From Amycolatopsis jejuensis (lineage in GTDB: Bacteria; Actinomycetota; Actinomycetes; Mycobacteriales; Pseudonocardiaceae): 64,000 nt of DNA. The stretch is from assembly GCF_000717335.1 (NCBI RefSeq), contig NZ_JNYZ01000018.1, positions 95,625 to 159,624 of the forward strand, given 5' to 3'. The translations under genes and the position numbers were made by a program. Below are positions 9,243-18,700 of the stretch, one piece after another (positions within the stretch are counted from its first letter, which is position 1; every line of letters begins with the position of its first letter). The notes beneath the pieces were generated by a model. It was not told the origin of the DNA and did not search any database. It saw nothing but the letters and a program-made list of their open reading frames with translations.

Positions 9243-11018
9243 TCAGGGTTCGCAGGTGATCTTCGGCTGCGGGTTGTAGTGCACGGTGCGCGTATTGCGC
9301 GAAACTTCCCGGCCGGACGAGACATCCCGCAGGATCCGCGTGTCGCTCGTGGTGAAGCCGGGCGCGCCGTTGGACCCGTGGCAGTTGTCCGGCGGACCCG
9401 GTTTCGTGGGCGGCGGCGTGGGGTTGGACCGTCCGCCGGGGACTGATTCGACCGTGTACCGCTTGGTACCCCACAGTTTCACCGTGATCGACGACGGTGT
9501 CCAGATCGTCTGGATTGCGACCCCGGTGTCCGAATCGTTGGTGAACTTCAGGTCGATCACGCTGGAGCCATTGGGGTTCTGGAACACCGTCGCCTCGCGC
9601 GCGGCCGGGTAACGGCTGATGTAGTAACTGTGTTCCTTGTGCCCGGCGTCCTTCATCGCGGCGAAGTACGACGCGTTGTACAGCGTGGTGGCGAACTGCG
9701 AAATCCCGCCGCCGACCTCGCGGGCCGGCGCGCCGTTCTCGATCACGCCCGCCTCGACGTACCCCTGCGCCCGCCCGCGCGGACCGGTGAAACCGTTGAG
9801 GCTGAACGTTTCTCCCGGCTTCACGATGGCGCCGTCCACCTTCTGCGCCACCGTCCGGATGTTCACCCCGGAATCGGCGGCGAACCCGCCGGTGCTGAAC
9901 TCGCCGATGACTTCCTTGACACCCAGCTTGTCCGCCTGCTCGGTGGTCACCTTCGCGGGCGTCTTCTTGTACACGGCCTTGAGCTCGCGCCCGTCGGCCT
10001 GCTTGAGCGTGTTCGGCAGCGGCTTGAGGCTCTGCTCCCAGTCGACCGTGCTGCCGTCGGCCGACGGCTCGACGACCGGTTTCCCGCCGGAGAACTCGAT
10101 GCTCGCGTCCTTGCCCTCCTGCTCGGTGGGTTTCAGCTGCGGTGCGAGTGCGTCGGTGACCTTCTTCGGGTCGATCTGCGGGGCCAGCCCGCCGCCGTCG
10201 GCAGGGACGAACGTGAGCGCGGCGGCGATCTGCTCGGGTTTGAGCGTCGCGTCCGCGCCCTCGCCCTTGACCACGACCGGCGCGGACACCGCGGGCCGCG
10301 CGTACTCCGTCAGCGCCCGCTGGACCCCGTCCGCGGTTGTGCGCACCGGCGTGGTCACCACCGGCAGCGCGAGTTCGGAACCTGAGGCCCAGCCGCTCAA
10401 GACCTTCTGCCGGGCTGCTGAGACGTCCAGCTTCTGCCCCGGCCGCGGCGGGACCGCGACCGGCGTCGTGCCGTCGAACCGGACCGTGCCCTCCACCGGG
10501 TCCCGGTCGACGCGGCCGCGCAGCTCTTCCAGCGCCGGGTCGAGCTTGCCGCCCTCGGCGTGCGAGACGACGCCGATCTCCCGGCTGCCGAAGAACGACG
10601 CGAGCCGGGTGAACGGGTTCACCGGCTGGTCGCCCGCCTGGTCGAGGGTGCTGCTCCAGTCGAGGGTCAGCCCGGCCTGCGTCGGCGACAGCTTCGTGTG
10701 CGCGTCGCCCGCGGTGACCGTGAGCGGCTGGGTGAGCCGCGGCTCGATCTTCCCGCGCAGCTCGCGCTCGGCGACCGGCCGCTCCAGCCCGCCGACGTCG
10801 ACCCCGGCCACGACCACCCCGCGCGGCACCCGGCCCTGGCTGGTCAGCAGGTCGATCAGGTACGCCACCACCAGCACGCCGAGCACCCCGCCGGTGATCC
10901 AGCCCGCCTTGCGCAGGCTGCGGCGGCGCGCCGGACGCTCCGGTTCCTCCGGTGACACGGCCGGCAGGACCTCGGTCTGGTCACTGTCGGACTCCGGCCA
11001 GCGCGGTTCGTACGGCAC
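9243..11018 (-). CDS. VanW-family envelope protein with PG-binding-like repeats
   Basis: A 591-aa protein anchored by one N-terminal membrane helix (about residues 38-60) after a short acidic cytoplasmic tail. The outside part contains repeated domains resembling the putative peptidoglycan-binding domain found with VanW (about residues 70-370), then a VanW domain (about 385-510) with GETFSLNGFTGPRG and EVGGGISQFATTLYN. The C-terminus is Pro-rich and ends in a Cys-containing tail. VanW proteins are linked to the cell wall, but their activity is not established. It does not make the cell vancomycin resistant by itself. It is divergent from the phosphoesterase gene across about 165 bp. Confidence 0.88.
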   Translation of the reverse strand: MPYEPRWPESDSDQTEVLPAVSPEEPERPARRRSLRKAGWITGGVLGVLVVAYLIDLLTSQGRVPRGVVVAGVDVGGLERPVAERELRGKIEPRLTQPLTVTAGDAHTKLSPTQAGLTLDWSSTLDQAGDQPVNPFTRLASFFGSREIGVVSHAEGGKLDPALEELRGRVDRDPVEGTVRFDGTTPVAVPPRPGQKLDVSAARQKVLSGWASGSELALPVVTTPVRTTADGVQRALTEYARPAVSAPVVVKGEGADATLKPEQIAAALTFVPADGGGLAPQIDPKKVTDALAPQLKPTEQEGKDASIEFSGGKPVVEPSADGSTVDWEQSLKPLPNTLKQADGRELKAVYKKTPAKVTTEQADKLGVKEVIGEFSTGGFAADSGVNIRTVAQKVDGAIVKPGETFSLNGFTGPRGRAQGYVEAGVIENGAPAREVGGGISQFATTLYNASYFAAMKDAGHKEHSYYISRYPAAREATVFQNPNGSSVIDLKFTNDSDTGVAIQTIWTPSSITVKLWGTKRYTVESVPGGRSNPTPPPTKPGPPDNCHGSNGAPGFTTSDTRILRDVSSGREVSRNTRTVHYNPQPKITCEP

Positions 11019-11185
11019 CTGTCGACCCCTTCAACTCATATGTCCCGGACGCATAGCCTACGGGCCGAGCCGGACATGCCGGACTACTGCCCCCAGCGGA
11101 ACAAACCGGTCGCCCTTCGTGGCGTCTCGACGGGGAATTCCCTGGTTGAATGAGCGGACCGGCGGTGATCGGAAGGAGCGACCGC

Positions 11186-11689
11186 GTGCACCTGCTGCTC
11201 CTCGCGGACACCCACCTCCCGAAACGGGCCAAGGATCTCCCGGCGCAGGTCTGGGACGAGGTCGCCACCGCCGACGTCGTCGTGCACGCGGGCGACTGGG
11301 TCGATGTCGGGACGCTCGATACGTTATCCGCGAAGAGTGTGCGGCTGATCGGCGTTTACGGCAACAATGACGGCCCTGAACTGCGGAAACGGCTGCCTGA
11401 GGTCGCCCGCGCAACGCTCGACGGCGTCCGGCTGGCGGTCGTGCACGAGACCGGCGACGCGAAAGGGCGCGCGGCTCGGTGCGACGCGCAGTACCCCGGC
11501 GTCGACGTGCTGGTGTTCGGGCACAGCCACATCCCGTGGGACACGGTGACGCCCGGCGGGCTGCGGCTGCTCAACCCCGGTTCGCCCACCGACCGGCGAC
11601 GGCAGCCGTTCTGCACGTACCAGACCGCGGAAATCCGCGACGGCCAGCTCACCGCGGTCGAGCTGCACGAGTTGCCGCGTCGTGGTTGA
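11186..11689 (+). CDS. YfcE/MJ0936-type metallophosphoesterase
   Basis: A 167-aa calcineurin-like phosphoesterase. Metal ligands are visible as LADTHLP (DxH), VVHAGDW (GD), YGNNDG (GNxD) and VFGHSHIPW (GHxH). The small size is normal for the single-domain YfcE group of phosphodiesterases, whose natural substrate is generally unknown. GTG 11186 is chosen because GGAAGGAG lies 7 bp upstream; the frame also runs 36 bp further upstream. The last codons (HELPRRG-stop) lie inside a 43-bp unit that is tandemly repeated three times, reaching up to the next gene. Confidence 0.9.
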   Translation: MHLLLLADTHLPKRAKDLPAQVWDEVATADVVVHAGDWVDVGTLDTLSAKSVRLIGVYGNNDGPELRKRLPEVARATLDGVRLAVVHETGDAKGRAARCDAQYPGVDVLVFGHSHIPWDTVTPGGLRLLNPGSPTDRRRQPFCTYQTAEIRDGQLTAVELHELPRRG

Positions 11690-11792
11690 GCGGGTGGGCA
11701 GGAGGCTGTGCGGGCTGTCGCGTCGTGGTTGAGCGGCTGGGCAGGAAGCAGCACGAGCTGCCGCGCCGCGGTTGAGCGGGTAAACAGGAGCC
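11666..11792. repeat. 43-bp tandem repeat, three units, derived from a gene 3' end
   Basis: Units start near 11666, 11709 and 11752. GGTTGAGCGG occurs at 11684, 11727 and 11770, exactly 43 bp apart. The first unit contains the phosphoesterase stop codon; the third re-encodes HELPRRG-stop with synonymous changes. Each unit ends in a purine-rich GGGCAGGAG-like stretch, and the last of these supplies the ribosome site of the next gene. Confidence 0.9.
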
Positions 11793-12782
11793 ATGGACCC
11801 GGCACGCGCACTGCGCGACATCGCCTTCCAGCTCGAGCGCACAGGTGAGCCGACCTACCGCGTACGCGCCTTCAGGCAGGCAGCTGCGGTAGTCGACAAG
11901 CTGTCTGCGGAAGAGCTCGAGTCGCGGATCCGCGCGGGGACGCTGCAGGCGTTGAAGGGCATCGGCAAAGCCACCGCAGGCGTGATCGAAGATGCGTGGG
12001 GAGGCCGTACGCCCGCGTACACGGCGAAGCTGACAGAAGCCGAGCTCCCGGACGGTGGTGCGTTGCGTACGGCGCTTCGCGGCGACTGTCACACGCATTC
12101 AGACTGGTCTGACGGCGGTAGCCCGATCGCCGAGATGGCCGAGGCGGCGCGCGCGTTGGGGCACGAGTGGATCGTGCTCACCGATCATTCGCCGCGGCTG
12201 ACTGTCGCGCGCGGGCTGTCCGCCGAGCGGCTGCGCGCGCAGATGGACGAGGTCGCGCGGGTGAACGCGGCGCTCGCGCCGTTTCGGATCCTGCACGGCA
12301 TCGAGGTCGACATCCTCGACGACGGCGCGCTCGACCAGACCGAAGAACTGTTGGGGCAGCTGGACTTCGTGGTGGCAAGCGTGCACTCGAAGCTACGGAT
12401 GCCGGCCCGCGAGATGACCCCGCGGATGCTGGCCGCCGTCGAGAATCCGCATGTGCGCGTGCTGGGCCACTGCACCGGGCGGCTGGTGCGCGGACGGGGC
12501 AGGCCGGAGTCGGAGTTCGACGCGGAGAAGGTGTTCACCGCCTGCCGCGAGAACGGCGTGGCGGTGGAGATCAACTCGCGGCCGGAACGCCTCGACCCGC
12601 CGATGCGGCTCCTGCGTCAGGCCGTGGAACTGGGCTGCGACTTCGCCATCGACAGCGACGCGCACGCACCCGGTCAGCTCGATTGGCAGGGCTACGGCTG
12701 CGAGCGGGCGGAGAAGGCAGGGCTGGGCCCGGAACGGATCATCAACACCCGGCAGGCGGACGAGCTCGCCGGGCGCCGATGA
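11793..12782 (+). CDS. PHP-domain phosphoesterase with N-terminal helix-hairpin-helix region
   Basis: A 329-aa protein. Residues 1-85 look like the helical/HhH front of family X DNA polymerases (ALKGIGKATAGVIEDAW), and residues 95-325 are a PHP hydrolase domain with metal motifs DCHTHSDWSDG, LTDHS, HGIEVDI, GHCTG and DSDAHAP. It resembles bacterial PolX without the polymerase palm. By family the PHP part is a metal-dependent phosphoesterase, possibly a DNA 3' end processor. The ribosome site ACAGGAG comes from the repeat unit just upstream. Confidence 0.88.
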   Translation: MDPARALRDIAFQLERTGEPTYRVRAFRQAAAVVDKLSAEELESRIRAGTLQALKGIGKATAGVIEDAWGGRTPAYTAKLTEAELPDGGALRTALRGDCHTHSDWSDGGSPIAEMAEAARALGHEWIVLTDHSPRLTVARGLSAERLRAQMDEVARVNAALAPFRILHGIEVDILDDGALDQTEELLGQLDFVVASVHSKLRMPAREMTPRMLAAVENPHVRVLGHCTGRLVRGRGRPESEFDAEKVFTACRENGVAVEINSRPERLDPPMRLLRQAVELGCDFAIDSDAHAPGQLDWQGYGCERAEKAGLGPERIINTRQADELAGRR

Positions 12783-12814
12783 CCGGTGGGGCCGGGGACG
12801 ACCGGCCCCACCGG
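12783..12814. terminator. Bidirectional hairpin terminator
   Basis: A perfect 13-bp inverted repeat, CCGGTGGGGCCGG with loop ggacga, fills almost all of the 36-bp gap between the convergent PHP and chitosanase genes. It lacks a T-run, but stem strength and location fit a two-way terminator. Confidence 0.75.
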
Positions 12815-12818
12815 GGGG

Positions 12819-13667
12819 TCAGCGGATCTCGTACGGGTCGCCGTAGACCTTCCACTTCAGCGGCGTATGCAGATCCAGGTTGCCCTCGTTGAGGAACACC
12901 ATCTGCTCGGTGTCCACCCGGGACGTGTCCGCGTGCGCCTCCTCTTTCTTCATGACGACCTTGCGGGCTTCCAGAAATGCCTTGAGATACGTGGTTTCGT
13001 TGCCGCCCTTGGCCGGGGGCTTGGCTTTCTTGAGCGCGGCCGAACGGATGCCGCCGAAGCTGTCCGTGCTGGTGCCGGGGCCGTGCATCACGATGGCGTC
13101 GTAGTAGATGAACTGGCCGAGCGCGCCGAGGCCGTCGGATTTCGCCTGGTTCACCGCCGGGTCGAAATACACCCGGTCGCGCTCGTTGTTCTGTGCCGTC
13201 TGGAATTCACGGGTCTGCGCGGCTTTCTTCCAGGCGCTTTCGAAAGCCGAGCCGAGACCTTCGTGGGAATCGGTGCCGTTGACTTTTTCCAGTGCCGGCA
13301 GGAACTTCGCCAGCGGGTTGCCGGGAACGGACTTGGTGTACGCCTGCACCAGCTCCAGCATGTCGCCGGTACCCGAGCAGAAGCCGATGATGCCCGCGGT
13401 GTACCCACGGCCGTCGCCGATGTCCTCGATGTAGGAGTACTGCGCTTTCCAGTCGAGCGACGAGTTTTCCGCGCTCGACACGAGCTGCATGGCGATTTCC
13501 TTCTTCTCCGGCGACGCGAGGTCGCCGCCGGAACCGCGGGCCCGCGCCGCCGCGGCGAGCGGGGCGGGCACGGCGGCGGCCGAGAGGGCGGGGGTGCTGA
13601 GCACGAGGGCGAGAGCCGAGGCCGCCGTGAGACCGGTGACCAGCGCGGGCCGCATCGTCTTGCGCAT
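12819..13667 (-). CDS. csn: Secreted GH46 chitosanase
   Basis: A 282-aa glycoside hydrolase family 46 enzyme that cuts chitosan outside the cell. An N-terminal signal peptide (MRKTMRP, then hydrophobic residues 8-30) is followed by the mature domain. The two catalytic acids of the family are recognisable: Glu67 in SSAENSSLDW and Asp85 in EDIGDGRGYT, 18 residues apart as in characterised Streptomyces chitosanases. Length is normal. It converges on the PHP gene. About 275 bp upstream, to the next gene, should hold its promoter; no certain operator was recognised. Confidence 0.93.
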   Translation of the reverse strand: MRKTMRPALVTGLTAASALALVLSTPALSAAAVPAPLAAAARARGSGGDLASPEKKEIAMQLVSSAENSSLDWKAQYSYIEDIGDGRGYTAGIIGFCSGTGDMLELVQAYTKSVPGNPLAKFLPALEKVNGTDSHEGLGSAFESAWKKAAQTREFQTAQNNERDRVYFDPAVNQAKSDGLGALGQFIYYDAIVMHGPGTSTDSFGGIRSAALKKAKPPAKGGNETTYLKAFLEARKVVMKKEEAHADTSRVDTEQMVFLNEGNLDLHTPLKWKVYGDPYEIR

Positions 13668-13906
13668 GACGGGAATCCCTTTCCGCGGAACGTGGGCAAG
13701 GCGCCGGGACCGGCAATTCCCCGTGCGGGGGCCGGTTCCGGGTACTGCTGCGGCGTAGCGCCACGATAACCGAGCGTGAACCGGCAGGGCAAGACCTGCA
13801 GCGAGGATTCAAGGATGTGAACGGTCCACAGTGGAAGTGAGTGTTCATGACAGTGAGAACCGGCATGGACAATTCACGAGACTTGGATATCCCCGCACTG
13901 TCTACT

Positions 13907-13934
13907 TTGGACACACGTGACCCCATGCTAAACT
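13907..13934 (+). promoter_or_regulatory. Sigma-70-like promoter for a leaderless transcript
   Basis: TTGGAC at 13907-13912 and TAAACT at 13929-13934, with a 16-bp spacer. The ATG of the next gene is at 13944, only 9 bp past the -10 box, and no Shine-Dalgarno sequence precedes it. The message is therefore probably leaderless or nearly so. Confidence 0.55.
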
Positions 13935-13943
13935 CACGCCAAG

Positions 13944-14261
13944 ATGCCTTCAGCCGCCGACGCGACCGCGCCGCGGCACCGGTCCATCCTCGGCCTGCTG
14001 CTGGCCGTTCTGCTGCTGCTCGGCGTGGCCGTTCCCGGCCCCGCGCCGGTCATCCCTCATCCGCACGACCCCGAACCCGCGCTCGTCCAGGGGCACGGCC
14101 CGCACCTCGTCGCCGCGCATCCGCTGCCGCTCGCCGACGCTCCGGGCGAGATCCGGCTCGCCCGGCCCACCTCGTGCACCGTCCCGTTCACCGGTACCGC
14201 ACCGGCCGAACTCGACCGCGCCCCAGTCCCCGCCGCCGCGCGGGCGCCTCCCGTCTGCTGA
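13944..14261 (+). CDS. Small hypothetical membrane-anchored or exported protein
   Basis: A 105-aa protein with one strongly hydrophobic segment (about residues 14-31, LGLLLAVLLLLGVAV), then a Pro/His-rich region with IPHPHDPEPAL and HGPHLVAAHPLP. The histidines could bind metal, but no known motif is present. It starts right after a good promoter, probably on a leaderless message, and is 38 bp upstream of the CPA2 antiporter gene, so it may be co-transcribed and assist or regulate it. No family recognised. Confidence 0.6.
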   Translation: MPSAADATAPRHRSILGLLLAVLLLLGVAVPGPAPVIPHPHDPEPALVQGHGPHLVAAHPLPLADAPGEIRLARPTSCTVPFTGTAPAELDRAPVPAAARAPPVC

Positions 14262-14299
14262 GTACGCGCACCCACTCGTACCCGGCTCTCGGAGGACCC

Positions 14300-15493
14300 A
14301 TGAGCAACGGTCATGCTTTGCTGGCCGTCGGCGGCGCATTTCTCGCCGCCGGCGCCCTTGCCCGCGTCGGCGCCCGCATCGGGCTGCCCACGATCCCCCT
14401 CTTCATGCTGGCCGGTTTCGTGTTCGGCCCGCACACCCCCGGACTGTCCCTTGTGGACGATCCGGCCGAGTTCGGCGTGCTGGCCGGGCTCGGTCTCGTG
14501 TTCCTGCTCTTCTATCTCGGACTCGAGTTCTCCCTCGACGACCTCGCCCGCGGCGGCGCCCGGCTCGCCGTTGCCGGGCTGGGGTACCTGCTGCTGAACG
14601 TCGGCGGCGGCCTCGCGTTCGGCTTCGCGCTCGGCTGGGGTACCCGCGAGGCGCTGGTGATCGCCGGCGCGATCGGTATCTCGTCGTCGGCCATCGTCAC
14701 CAAGCTGCTGCTGGAAACCCGGCGGCTCGACCATCCGGAATCCCGCCTGATCATGGGCATCGTCGTGCTGGAGGACCTCTTCCTCGCGCTGTACCTGGCC
14801 CTGCTGCAGCCGGTGCTCAGCGGCGCGGACGGATTCGGCGCGGCGCTCGCCGACTTCGGCAAGGCGTTCGCGTTCCTGCTCGTGCTCGCCGCACTGGCCC
14901 GCTGGGGCGGCCGGCTGGTGTCCCGGCTGTTCGGTTCGGCCGACGACGAGCTGCTCACCGTGTGCTTCGTCGGCGTCGCGGTGCTGGGGGCCGCGGTGGC
15001 CGAGGAAGTGGGCGTGTCCGACGCGATCGGCGCGTTCATGGTCGGCATGATGCTCGGCGGGTCGAAGGTCGCTCCGCGCGTGCACAAACTGGTGCTGCCG
15101 CTGCGGGACGCGTTCGGCGCGCTGTTCTTCTTCATCTTCGGCCTGTCGATCGACCCGGGTGCAGTGGGCACCGTGGTGCTCCCGGTGCTGGCCGCCGTGG
15201 CGCTGACGGTGGTACTGAACCTCGCTGCGGGCGCGTTCGCCGCCCGGCTGCACGGCTTCGACCGCCAGCAAGGCGTGAACATCGGCCTGACCGTGCTCAC
15301 CCGCGGCGAGTTCTCCCTGGTGCTCGCGACCATGGCGACCGCGGCCGGGCTCGACTCGCGGGTGGCCCCGTTCGTCGCCGGATACGTGCTGCTCCTGGCC
15401 GTGATCGGACCGCTTGCCGTGCTCCGCTCGGACCGGCTGACCTGGCTGCTCCCGGCCTGGCTCGTCCGCGCGCGGGCGGCTCCGGCGACCTGA
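14300..15493 (+). CDS. CPA2-type cation/proton antiporter (KefB-like)
   Basis: A 397-aa membrane protein with about 12 hydrophobic helices, matching the Na_H_Exchanger domain. Landmarks are FMLAGFVFGPHTPG, LFYLGLEFSLDDL, AIGISSSAIVTKLL, the EEVGVSDAIGAFMVGMMLGG region with its charged helix and LTVLTRGEFSLVLA. It would exchange K+ or Na+ for protons. Unlike Kef systems it has no TrkA-N or TrkA-C domain. CGGAGGA lies close before the ATG. The last 14 codons are echoed in tandem copies downstream. Confidence 0.92.
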   Translation: MSNGHALLAVGGAFLAAGALARVGARIGLPTIPLFMLAGFVFGPHTPGLSLVDDPAEFGVLAGLGLVFLLFYLGLEFSLDDLARGGARLAVAGLGYLLLNVGGGLAFGFALGWGTREALVIAGAIGISSSAIVTKLLLETRRLDHPESRLIMGIVVLEDLFLALYLALLQPVLSGADGFGAALADFGKAFAFLLVLAALARWGGRLVSRLFGSADDELLTVCFVGVAVLGAAVAEEVGVSDAIGAFMVGMMLGGSKVAPRVHKLVLPLRDAFGALFFFIFGLSIDPGAVGTVVLPVLAAVALTVVLNLAAGAFAARLHGFDRQQGVNIGLTVLTRGEFSLVLATMATAAGLDSRVAPFVAGYVLLLAVIGPLAVLRSDRLTWLLPAWLVRARAAPAT

Positions 15494-15700
15494 CCTGGCC
15501 ACCTGACGCGGGTGCTGTGCGGCGTGGCTCGTCCGCTCGCGGGCGGTTGCGGTGACTTGAGTCGGGGTGCTGTGCGGCGTGGCTCGTCCGCTCCGGGGGT
15601 GGTTCCGGTGGCTTGAGTCGGGTGCTGCGCGGCCTGGCTCGTCCGCCCGCGGACGGTTCCGGTGACCTGGTCCGGCGACCTCGCGCGGGTGCCGAGCGGC
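15452..15700. repeat. Tandem copies of the antiporter 3' end (about 55-bp period)
   Basis: TGGCTCGTCCG recurs with its CTCGTCCG part at 15461 (inside the gene), 15528, 15583 and 15638: spacings 67, 55 and 55 bp. The first extra copy still encodes AWLVRSRAVAVT-stop, close to the real C-terminus AWLVRARAAPAT-stop. Later copies have drifted out of frame. The coding strand is G-rich. The repeats fill most of the gap before hrpA. Confidence 0.88.
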
Positions 15701-15747
15701 ATATTCGGAAGCCACCGGAAGCGCGCCCGACTATCCTTGTCCCAAGT

Positions 15748-18700
15748 ATGTCCACTCCATCCCCTCTTGCCGCGCTGCGCGCCCAGCTGCCCGAACTGAT
15801 GCTGCGCGACGAGCATCGGTTGCGTCGCCGTCTCGACGGCGCGCGCCGGGCTCGTGACCAGCAGGCCATGGCCGAGCGCATCGCGGCCGACGTCGAGACG
15901 GCGCGGCTGCGCGTGCAGCTGCGCCGTGAGAGCGTGCCGAAGATCGAGTACCCGCCCGAGCTGCCGGTGAGCAGGCTCAAGGACGAGATCGGCGACGCGA
16001 TCCGCGACCATCAGGTGGTGATCGTCGCGGGGGAGACCGGGTCGGGCAAGACGACTCAGCTGCCGAAGATCTGCCTCGAGCTGGGCCGCGGCGTCCGCGG
16101 GCAGATCGGGCACACCCAGCCGCGCCGGCTGGCCGCGCGCACGGTTGCCGACCGGATCGCGAGCGAGCTGAAGACCGAGCTCGGCGACACCGTGGGGTAC
16201 AAGGTCCGGTTCACCGACCAGTCCGGGCAGGACACCCTGGTGAAGCTCATGACCGACGGCATCCTGCTCGCCGAGATCCAGACCGACCGGATGCTGCGCC
16301 AGTACGACACGCTGATCATCGACGAGGCCCACGAGCGCAGCCTCAACATCGACTTCATCCTCGGTTACGTCAAGCAGCTGCTGCCGCGCCGCCCCGACCT
16401 CAAGGTCATCATCACCTCCGCGACCATCGATCCCGAGCGGTTCTCCAAGCACTTCGACAACGCGCCGATCGTGGAAGTGTCCGGCCGCACGTATCCGGTG
16501 GAGGTGCGCTACCGCCCGCTTGCCGACCCGGACGATCCGAGCAGCGATCCCGACCGTGACCAGACGCAGGCCATCGCCGACGCGGTGCAGGAGCTGTCCG
16601 CCGAAGGACCCGGCGACATCCTCGTGTTCCTCTCCGGCGAACGCGAGATCCGCGACACCGCCGACGTGCTGAACCGGCTGGAGCTGCGCAACACCGAGGT
16701 GCTGCCGCTCTACGCGCGCCTTTCCGCGGCCGACCAGCACCGCGTGTTCCAGCGGCACACCGGGCGGCGGATCGTGCTGGCCACCAACGTCGCCGAAACG
16801 TCGCTCACCGTGCCGGGCATCAAATACGTGATCGACCCGGGCACCGCGCGGATCTCGCGCTACAGCCACCGCACCAAGGTGCAGCGGCTGCCGATCGAGG
16901 CGGTTTCCCAGGCGTCCGCGAACCAGCGCAAGGGCCGCTGCGGGCGCACGTCGGACGGCATCTGCATCCGGCTGTATTCCGAGGACGACTTCGAGTCGCG
17001 GCCGGAGTTCACCGATCCGGAGATCCTGCGCACCAACCTGGCGTCGGTGATCCTGCAGATGACCTCGCTGGGCCTCGGCGACATGGCCGCGTTCCCGTTC
17101 GTGGAGCCGCCGGACCGCCGCCAGGTCACCGACGGCGTGCAGCTGCTGCAGGAGCTCGGCGCGTTCGAGACCACGGACACCACCAAGCTCACCGAGGTCG
17201 GCCGCAAGCTCGCGCAGCTGCCGGTGGACCCGCGGATGGGCCGGATGGTGCTGGAGGCCGCGCGCAACGGCTGCGTGCGTGAGGTGATGATCATCGCCGC
17301 CGCACTGTCCATTCAGGACCCGCGGGAGCGCCCGGCGGAGAAGCAGCAGGCTGCCGACGCGCAGCACGCCCGGTTCGCCGATCCCACGTCGGACTTCCTC
17401 GCGTACCTCAAGCTGTGGGAGTACGTGAGCGAACAGCAGAAAACGTTGACCGGCAACCGGTTCCGCCGGATGTGCCGCGCCGAGTACCTGAACTACCTGC
17501 GGATCCGCGAATGGCAGGACATCTTCGGCCAGCTGCGCCAGCTCGCCAAACCGCTCGGCATCATGCTCAGCACCACCCCGGCCGAACCACAGCGGATCCA
17601 CACTGCGCTGATCGCCGGGCTGCTCTCGCACATCGGGCTCAAGGACCCGGCGAAGGGCGATTACCTCGGTGCCCGCGGCGCGCGGTTCGCCGTGTTCCCG
17701 GGCTCGGCGCTGTTCAAGAAGCAGCCGCGCTGGGTGATGTCGGCCGAGCTGGTGGAGACGTCGCGGCTGTGGGGTCGCGTCAATGCCCGGATCGAGCCCG
17801 AGTGGGTGGAGCCGCTGGCCGCCCACATCGTGAAGCGCACGTACTCGGAGCCGCACTGGGAACGTAAACAGGGCGCGGTGATGGCCATCGAGAAGGTGAC
17901 GCTGTACGGCGTTCCGCTCGTCGCCGACCGGCGCGTGAACTACGGCCGGATCGACCCGGAGCTGTCGCGCGAGCTGTTCATCCGGCACGCACTGGTGGAC
18001 GGCGACTGGCATACGAACCACAAGTTCTTCGCGGAAAACCGGGCGCTGCTCGACGAGGTCGAGGACCTGGAAAACCGCGCCCGCCGACGCGACATCCTGG
18101 TGGACGACCAGACACTCTTCGAGTTCTACGACGAGCGCGTGCCCGCCGACGTGGTGTCCGTACGCCATTTCGACAGCTGGTGGAAGCAAGCCCGGCGGAA
18201 CGAGCCGGACCTGCTGTCGTTCGAGAAGTCCATGCTCATCAACGAAATCGCCGGTGGGGTCCGGGAATCGGACTATCCGGATTCGTGGACGCAGGGCACG
18301 CACGTCTTCAAGCTCACCTACCAGTTCGAACCGGGCGCGGACGCCGACGGCGTCACCGTGCACCTTCCGCTGCCGGTGCTGAACCAGGTCACGCCGGACG
18401 GCTTCGACTGGCAGGTGCCCGGTCTGCGCGCCGAACTGGCGACCCAGCTCATCAAGTCGCTGCCGAAAGCGTTGCGGCGCAACTTCGTTCCCGCGCCGGA
18501 CACTGCCGCTGACGCGCTCTCGCGAGTGTCCCCTTCGGACGGTCCGCTGCTCGAGGTGCTCGGCGACGAGCTGCACGCCCTGCGCGGCGTGGACGTGCCC
18601 GACTCGGCATGGGACCTTGCCGCGGTGCCGGACCACCTGCGGATGACGTTCCGAGTGGTGGACGAGCGCGGCAAGCGGATGGCCGAAGGCAAGGATCTGG

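Noticed and set aside
9243..11018. Vancomycin resistance determinant
   Set aside because: VanW-domain proteins are widespread in actinobacteria; no vanHAX genes are in the window.
13841..14299. Long N-terminal extension of the antiporter
   Set aside because: It overlaps the small membrane-protein gene and promoter and has no membrane-protein character; CGGAGGA precedes the ATG at 14300.
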